A stretch of DNA of 64,000 bases from Canna indica (Eukaryota > Streptophyta > Magnoliopsida > Zingiberales > Cannaceae), in NCBI GenBank assembly GCA_034359265.1, contig CP136896.1, positions 33,730,001-33,794,000 of the forward strand, given 5' to 3'. The notes below the pieces were generated by a model. That model had not been told where the DNA came from and ran no database searches. It saw nothing but the letters and a program-made list of their open reading frames with translations. The position numbers and the translations under genes were made by a program. This document shows, one piece after another, positions 57,358 through 64,000 of the stretch. How positions within the stretch are numbered: the stretch's first letter is position 1; each line of letters begins with the position of its first letter.

Positions 57358-57775
57358 TAGAGATGACAATGGACTGGCCAGCCCATGGGCAGCATGGGCC
57401 CGGCCCAATTTTGAGCCGGGTTTGGCCTAGCCGAAGAATTTCGGGTTGGGCTTGGCCCGGCACGATTGTGTCCAAAATACGGGCCGGGCTCACCTTCTGG
57501 GCACGCAAACTGTGCTAGCCATGGCACGCGGGCCGACCACGACACGCGGGCCGACCACGGCCTGCGTGCCCTGCTCTGGGCGAGCACGGGAGGCCTGGCG
57601 TGCGCTAGGCCTAGGTCAGCGCTGCCAGACCAGGGTCTGGCGTGCACCAAACCTAGGTCGGCTCGAGCCAAGTCTGGCTCGGGCCAGCGAATATATTATA
57701 AAAAAAATTAAATTAATTTTTTCTATAAATACCCTCTCTCCTTCTTCATTTCTTTTATCTTCATCTTCAACTCTT

Positions 57776-57850
57776 TCTCTCAATCCTCAACTCTCAACTC
57801 TCAATTCTCAACTCTCAACTCTCAATTCTCAACTCTCAACTCTTTTACTC
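57776..57850 (+). repeat. Heptamer repeat (CTCAACT-type)
   Basis: About ten units of ctcaactct or ctcaattct in the presumed leader of the hAT transposase. Confidence 0.85.
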
Positions 57851-58008
57851 TCAACAATCTCTAAGTTCATTTACAATCATTCTCAACAACATTTTAAGCT
57901 CATCAAGAAGATAAGGATTCAAGATTGTTGTTAAATTTTTTTAATCTCTTCAATTTGTTTCATTGATTAGTATAATATTTATACTTTTTATATTTTTAAT
58001 TTTTACTA

Positions 58009-59520
58009 ATGACGGATGGAGATTTTTCAGGTTATACTCCACAAGCTGGATCAAATATGTTAGAAGAAATGCCTCCTGCTACTCCTACCACTCCTACCAC
58101 TCAACAAAATCAAAACATAGAGATATGTCCATCTATTAATTTATGTCCATCGGGTAGAAAAAAAAGTATGATTTGAGAATATTTTGAGAAAATTATTGAA
58201 CCTAATGGCACCATAACAACAGCCCGGTGCAAAAAATATCAAAAAATTCTTTCGGCTTCAATAATCGAAGGAATTGGTCATTTATTACGTCATGCAAAGG
58301 GTCATGACAATAAGGTTGCACAAGCTCAACAAATTCTTAATTTATCTTCTTCTGGTTTAATAGCTTTTTCGTATGATCATGATTTTCAACGTCGAGAACT
58401 TGCAAAATTAATTGTTCAAAGTGAATCTCCTTTTAGTTTTGTTGATCAACTGAGATTTTCTAATTGAATTTAAAATACTTTAGAATCAAAATATAAAAAA
58501 ATTACTCGAAATACAATGAAAAGTGATGCTTTAAAATTATTTTTTATATATAGAGAAAATATAATGACTAGTTTTCAAAATAATAAATCAAAAATTTCTT
58601 TAACATCTGATGTTTGGTCTAGTCAACGTACTACTAATTCTTACATTTGTGTTACTGCACATTGGATTAATGAAAATTTTATTTTGCAAAAAAGAATAAT
58701 TAGTTTTAAAGTTTTTGAATATCCACACACTTATGTTGTCATTTTTTCTGCTATTAGATTTGTAACATCTTTTTATAATATAAATGATAAAAAAAATTTG
58801 ATTAGTTTTGATAATGCTAGTAATAGTGATGCTGTTATTCCTCTCCTTATATAGTTATTTAAGCCAGTATTAGATGGTGAATTATTTCATGTTCGTTGTG
58901 TTTGTCATGTTCTTAATTTATGTGTACAAGATGGTTTAAAATAAGTAAATATACATGTAGAAAAAATAAGAGATGTTATTAGATACATGCGTTCTTCAAA
59001 AGCAAGAACACAAGAATTTAAAAAAATATGTCAATCTTTTAATAAACCATTTAAAAAATTTAATGGTGATGTTATTACTAGATGGAATTCAACTTATCAT
59101 ATGCTTATGTCTACTATAAGATATCAAGAGATCCTTACAATATTTTACAATCAAAATATGTCTGGTGATCCAATTAATAATAATGATTGGTTAGTTGCTG
59201 GTCATATTACTCAAATTTTAGAACTTTTTAATAAAGCCACGGAACAATTTTTTGGTGTTTATTATCCTACATGTAATTTAACTCTTTCACATATAGTTCG
59301 TATTAGTGAAGTATTTTCTTCATATAGACATCATCTTTTATTTGCACAAATTATTTCTTTAATGAAATCTAAATTTAAAAATTATTGGTCAGATATACCT
59401 ACTTTATTTTGTTTAGCAATATGTTTAGATCCTAGAATGAAAATTGATGGTTTAAATATGTTGTTAGATGATTATTATAACAATATGGAATTAAATAATG
59501 TTGAAGAAAAAAAAAATTAA
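58009..59520 (+). pseudogene. hAT transposase, BED-finger type
   Basis: From the ATG at 58009 the reading stays in one frame to the TAA at 59518-59520 (503 codons), interrupted by five stops (58174-58176 TGA, 58465-58467 TGA, 58471-58473 TAA, 58852-58854 TAG and a TAA near 58942). A BED-type zinc finger lies near residues 70-100; its second Cys is Tyr (CKKY). Then come the LTSDVWSSQRTTNSYICVTAHWI block (first catalytic Asp), CVCHVLNL and RWNSTYHML, typical of plant RICESLEEPER-like hAT transposases. The C-terminal dimerisation domain is absent. Full members are about 650-700 aa. It could once have moved the MITE type at 35074. Confidence 0.9.
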
Positions 59521-59954
59521 AATTTTGAATTTATTGAATTTACCAAAGTAATATTAGCTTTTTAATCTATTGGCAAACACCTTAATATATTTTTTCTTGT
59601 AAACATATGACAGCTTCGACTTAATTTCGCTAAACTCTTACTATTCTAAGTTCAAATATTTGCAATATATTTGCAATATATTTTCAATCCTAGTTTTCCT
59701 TTAATGTTGTCCTTTGTTTTTTATATCATATTGGTCGTCATATTGAAAATATTCTCAAAAGCATTCTCCTCATTGTGCATAACTTTCAAATTTTCTCAAA
59801 TTGATAATTAATTAGCCACGAATAAGGTAACTCCAAAACAATACTGTTTTTAGTCAATTGTGAATATCTCTACGATCTATAACTCTATCAACTTGCATAA
59901 ATGTGATATTCTAAATTTGAAACTTAGCTAACATAACATAATGAAACAACTAAG

Positions 59955-59993
<39 letters not shown>

Positions 59994-60120
59994 TTTTTCA
60001 TTTTTCCTCTGTTACATGCACACACAAACATCATACAAAAAGACATAGGTCTCTCTTCTTTTTTTCCTTTTTCCTCTCTCTTACATGCACACACAAACAT
60101 CATATATTTTTTGTTTTATT
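59521..60120. repeat. Spacer with CT microsatellite and a repeated word
   Basis: A (CT)n run lies at about 59961-59991. The word ttacatgcacacacaaacatcata occurs at about 60013 and 60070, a short direct duplication. No gene. Confidence 0.7.
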
Positions 60121-60540
60121 TTATTAAATGAGCTTTTGTTCCTACCTGAGGATCAGGATAATTCGGTCTGACTTGGTGTCTCTCTTGGTCAGGTGCAACT
60201 CCGGCGAGATGAGATCGGAGGACCTGAAAAAGATACTCCAACGCTCAAGTCAGTGGTACTCCAAGATGGAGGTAACAGAATATGAAACTTTAGGTTACCT
60301 GAGATGTGTCATGTCTGTATTTATTGTAAGTGGAGGTGATGACGCCATAGATGGACGGATTGTGATGGCAGATCACTAGTGATAAGGAAGGACGTGGATG
60401 CCCATGTATGGCCGGGTGGGGCCCCTAGTGAAAAGAAATAGTGTCATTGAGTCAATCACGTGTTGATGTGTAGGGAACTATTTTTTGGTTAATGAATAAT
60501 ATGAGTCAATCACATTTGTATTTTTTGTATGCATCTAAAT
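60121..60540 (+). other. Unassigned segment with a small open frame
   Basis: An 83-aa frame (60128-60379) has no domain I recognise. The sequence has less AT than its flanks and may be part of an unclassified repeat; I do not call it a gene. Confidence 0.3.
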
Positions 60541-62133
60541 TTTGTATATATTAGATTGTGATGAACCCCATGAACCCGGGCAACTGATTCCAAGGCCATG
60601 ACGAGATTATGCTAGTGAGACTTCGAATCCAGATGCTCATATTCTAAATATTTCTATTCGTAGGATCACCAATTAGGGGATTGATGATTCCGGATAAACT
60701 GGTGCACTTAGTACATGCCTTATACGATAAGGGGTAGCTGATCTCACAGTTACCTATGAGCCGTCATTAATATACAAGTGCAGGTGCTCATTAGGGAATG
60801 AGTTCACTAAACGGACATACACGAGGAACATAGAACGGAATCCTTACATGAGTGTCAATAGGATATTTCTCAGGTGATAGTAGGTGCAAGCAGTCATTGG
60901 ATGTGAGGTTGTTATGGTTACCTTGTGAGTAACAACCCATTGCTTTGGTTCGATCCCTACATGACCCTCAGCATCATGTGCCGAGTATTACTTGGCATAG
61001 GGAAGCATTCATGAAGGTAGGTGAGCAACCAACATGAAATCTGTTACTCCTAGTGAGAGAATATAATGTTCTATGTGCCCTTACAAGCGTCGACTCGGGA
61101 ATCTCTTGCCAGAGTAGACATGAAAGTCATGAAGATGTTTCTGACGTTTCATTATTGAGACGATATCTTGGCGAGTGGAATACATATGAATCGGTATTAG
61201 GGTTTGACACTTCTTCCGTACCCTAGCCGACTTTGCAACATTGTAACCGAGGGACTTAGTTGCACGGTAACTAATCACCGAAGGGTGTTCGATCCCTGTA
61301 GATTGAACCTCACACTATCCGGATAGTTTAATTTATAGAGAAAAATCAAAATTTATATTTAGTTGGATTTAATTAATTTTGAATTAATTATAAATCCATT
61401 AAATATAAATTATTATTTTGGAGGCTAACCCTAGAATTTTGAATTCCACGAAGAGGCTTTAAAAAAGGGGGGTCGGGTCTACCTTGGTAGCAACCTATGC
61501 CCCTTATAAATAGATGGTCTAATCTTCACCAAGGTGGTTAGGCAAATTGGTTATTGATCTTGGGGAAGAGCAAGGGATTAGTTCTTGAGAGACTTCTTGA
61601 AGAGAAAAGCTCCAAGAACTCATCTTTATCTCTTTGGGTGGCCGGCCATCTAAAGCTCCTTCCCCGATTTTATGAAGACGAATGAAGGTCTCTTCCTCTT
61701 GGGTGTGTCATCTACTTCATCTTCTTGGAGGAGTCAAAGAAGGGAAGCGAGGCATTCCTTTATTTTCCTTCTCGTTCCGTGGTTTTCTCATCACCACTCC
61801 CTCTCTTTCGGTGCTCGGTTCTTTGTGGAAGGGCCGTCTTCACCTTGGTATGTTTCGGGGTTGAGATTGCCTTTTCGTTGAGTCCTAACGAGTGTCGGTG
61901 TTCGTTGCCCCCTTGTTGTGAGGCACTTGGTGTGGACTTTCCTTGGAGGACATGCGCATGTGCATCTTGAAACGAGGATAGGAGCAACCATATCATCCGT
62001 AGTATAAGGTATATCTTCTCCTTCTACTTGTAGATTGAATTTCTTAAAGATTGCTAAAGTATATCGTTGATTCCGGGATGGTTTGAATTTTTTAAATCAC
62101 TTTTTCTCTGTGCTTCTTATTCCCATCCCAACA
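60541..62133 (+). mobile_element. Copia-type 5' LTR (start approximate)
   Basis: The end CCCATCCCAACA at 62133 is followed by a primer binding site. A TATA box (TATAAATA) is at 61505-61512. The start is not resolved; a reasonable place is 60541-60562, near gattgtgatgaaccccatg. It is a different family from the Sirevirus-like LTR. Open frames inside (for example 61672-61970) are LTR sequence, not genes. Confidence 0.7.
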
Positions 62134-62134
62134 G

Positions 62135-62147
62135 TGGTATCATAGCC
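62135..62147 (+). promoter_or_regulatory. Primer binding site of the Copia LTR
   Basis: TGGTATCATAGCC resembles the initiator tRNA-Met site TGGTATCAGAGC with one substitution. Confidence 0.75.
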
Positions 62148-63489
62148 ACCTTTAGTACCTTTTCAGAATTTTATTACGCGTTATTGTTGGGTTTAAGAAC
62201 CATTCGCTGCCTAAACGTCATGCTACCCAGTTTTTGTTTTCGGAGGTTCTTGAGTCGTTCCCTTGGCTCCACGGTTCATGCGATGAATCGGGATGGTAGT
62301 CTACTGCCAATCTTGTCTTGGACAAATTTCGAACTCAAGAACCCCATCGGTTCATGGTTGAACAGTCCCGAAAATTAAAATTTTCAACATGTGTTGTTTG
62401 GACCATTTTGGGTGGAAACGTAACTCGATTAGCGCATTTTAGGATTCCATTTTTTCCTTTCTTTTTCTTAATTGTTAAGATGCATGAAAGGATGATTATG
62501 GATGAGCCCTATGTGTTGTGACTGTGTGTAAAACGTGGTTGTATTGATTGCTTATAAATTTATAAAATTTCAGCATTGTAACTTTTGAATAGGGCCTGCA
62601 TACCCCTGCCTTCCTCTTGAGAATTCTAATTGTAATCTTTTTCTCCCTCTCCTTAAAACTTTCCCCAAAGTTTTTTTGGGGTCTTATTCTTTTAGTTTTG
62701 TAGAATTAGAAATTTAGGGGCACATTCGTGACGAGCACGCTTGCTGCCCCATTTTGGTGCGCGCGCGGAGAGGAGGTGTTCGGCGCCATGATGATGATGA
62801 CTTGAACCACGGGAAGGCACTGATGGAATCGGTAACCTACAAGATGATTTTGGGCAGAGCCTTGGCGAGATGGAGCTCCCTAAAACCCTAGGATGATGGC
62901 CTTGGTTCGCCTAGTGGCTCGGGTGAAACCCTTAGAACATTCATAATCATCCTTATTTACTTTATGCTTTTATTTATTGTTTTTGCTTCAATTATTGATA
63001 GCTTAGATAATTATAATTGCATGAAGAAACTCTCTAATAATATTGAGTCTGAATGGCTAAGATATTAAGAATATCAGTCACGCCTTCCATCGTTATGAGG
63101 TACAAGCGTGTCTATTGTCACAACGGGTTTGTTGTGCAAACACAATGCTTTTTTGTGATGATAGACACGTTGTATCTCATATGACACATACCCTTGTGTC
63201 TCTACTACTAGCTTGAACGTGATTGGCTTTTTATGTCGCTTGCCATTGCTTCTCTCTTCAACAATCTCTTGAGATATTAGGGATGTAATGTAGTCACTTT
63301 GAGTTCTCATACAATCCATGGACTCCCAAATGGCATGATCGAATGGCATCAATTGTATAATGCACATTATCTTGGTTCCTTGATGACTTCTTGAGCCTCG
63401 GTAGAAGTTCTTTCAAACGTGTTAGGTAGCGGTTCATAACGACAAACTCCTCTTGCCACGGTGGTAACTAAGTCCTCTCCATTCTAGCC
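62148..63489. other. Probable internal remnant, no gene recognised
   Basis: Downstream of the primer binding site no gag or pol motif is seen. A 97-aa frame on the minus strand (63074-63367) has no recognised domain. The rest is AT-rich. If this is internal sequence, it is non-coding or rearranged. Confidence 0.4.
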
Positions 63490-63698
63490 TCCTTTGATGA
63501 GTGTATAAAAATTACTTAGTTTTAAGAATTAATTCTTGATGTCTTTGATGATGAATCAATTAAAATTAAGGGTTCATTCAAGAAGGATAAACCTCAAAGT
63601 TAGGGTTTTCCAAGTAAATAGCTTAATGAGCCTCATAAAGATTTAAAAAATTACTCAATAATTTTCAATAATGCTTGCAGAAGGCTGATGAACAACGT
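63490..63698 (-). repeat. Sirevirus-like LTR fragment
   Basis: The word order (tcttgatgtctttgatgatgaa, then gtttagggttttcc-like and cttaatgagcctcat) matches 85-240 of this window, in the same reverse orientation. It is cut by a Gypsy LTR at 63699. Confidence 0.65.
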
Positions 63699-64000
63699 TG
63701 TAACACCCAAAAAATAAATTAATTAAATGATCATTTAATTGATTTATCCAAATTGATTAGTCCTTAGATGAGTGGTTGGGTTGAGAAAAGTCCGGAGGTT
63801 CAAATGGCACTTGAATCAGACTTGTATTGGTCAGGTTATGGTTTGTTTTAGACTTGACTTAAGTTAAGAGGTGCTTTAGTCAAATGGCGATTCAAATTTT
63901 AATATTTATACCTCATTCCTCAGGAGGGCGCGGCTCATAGCAGCCGCCGCACATATCCCCTTGGACGCCCATAGGAAGAGACACGCGCTTGGAGAGGGAG
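63699..64000 (+). mobile_element. Ty3/Gypsy LTR start, off the right edge
   Basis: Begins TGTAACACCC and follows the LTR that starts at 27096 word by word (for example gattagtccttagatgag and ggtttgttttagac), with moderate divergence. The rest is outside the window. Confidence 0.85.

Larger units (their letters stand above)
57358..59580 (+). mobile_element. hAT transposon, 3' end not found
   Basis: The 5' end TAGAGATGACAATGGACTGGCC resembles the end of the MITE at 35074. It is followed by a G/C-rich subterminal region (gggcccggcc words) to about 57690, a leader with heptamer repeats and then the transposase. No matching inverted end, such as ccattgccatctcta, is seen downstream, so the right part is truncated or decayed. 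Confidence 0.75.

Noticed and set aside
57446..57934. 162-aa open frame in the G/C-rich stretch and leader of the hAT element
   Set aside because: It spans the subterminal repeats and heptamers; biased composition and no domain.
61672..61996. Several overlapping open frames after 61672
   Set aside because: They lie in the LTR before its end at 62133; no domain and not conserved in frame.

Overview
The window looks like heterochromatic, repeat-dense nuclear DNA of a flowering plant. Every recognisable coding stretch belongs to a transposable element: plant-type Copia (Sirevirus-like) and Ty3/Gypsy (Tat/Athila-like and Tekay/Del-like chromovirus) retrotransposons, an L1-type LINE, a hAT transposon and several MITEs. 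I found no intact host gene, rRNA, tRNA gene or CRISPR array. The species cannot be named from the sequence alone.

Left part (1-14148). A minus-strand Sirevirus-like LTR leaves the left edge and sits in a broken Gypsy gag-protease region (804-3838), which is also split by an unassigned insertion and a hAT-type MITE. From 3839 to 14148 there is a tandem array LTR-internal-LTR-internal-LTR of one Sirevirus-like family. The second unit carries an open gag gene (9044-10318) but no protease, integrase, reverse transcriptase or RNase H. Its remaining 2.5 kb is non-coding and built partly from degenerate internal repeats, so this is a gag-only, non-autonomous element.

Middle part (14149-35665). Pieces of Copia gag, hAT-like MITEs and old Sirevirus-like LTRs are followed by nested insertions. 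A Gypsy solo LTR (17457-19974, TSD gactc) lies in an old Sirevirus-like LTR. A Gypsy 3' LTR (22667-26322) carries a fold-back MITE and a hAT MITE (TSD tgatcagg). A minus-strand copy of the Sirevirus-like non-coding internal region is split by a large Gypsy solo LTR (27096-34292, TSD aaaat). That LTR itself holds a Sirevirus-like solo LTR (TSD gcgca) and a deleted Gypsy element (TSD catga).

Right-middle part (35666-47688). Two decayed chromoviruses stand head to head around one LTR: a minus-strand gag-protease remnant and a plus-strand gag-to-chromodomain polyprotein with its 3' LTR. The premature in-frame stops I checked in the two copies are almost all TAG where Gln or Trp is expected, as expected from cytosine methylation and deamination.

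Right part (47689-64000). A minus-strand L1-type LINE with ORF1, endonuclease, RT and RNase H is split by a Sirevirus-like solo LTR (TSD ttcac). It is followed by a hAT transposase pseudogene lacking its C-terminal dimerisation domain, another Copia LTR with primer binding site, a Sirevirus-like LTR scrap and the start of a second copy of the 27096-type Gypsy LTR.

Most notable signal: six Sirevirus-like LTR copies share a hairpin a fixed 24 or 34 bp upstream of the TATA box. Its arms differ between copies yet mostly stay complementary.
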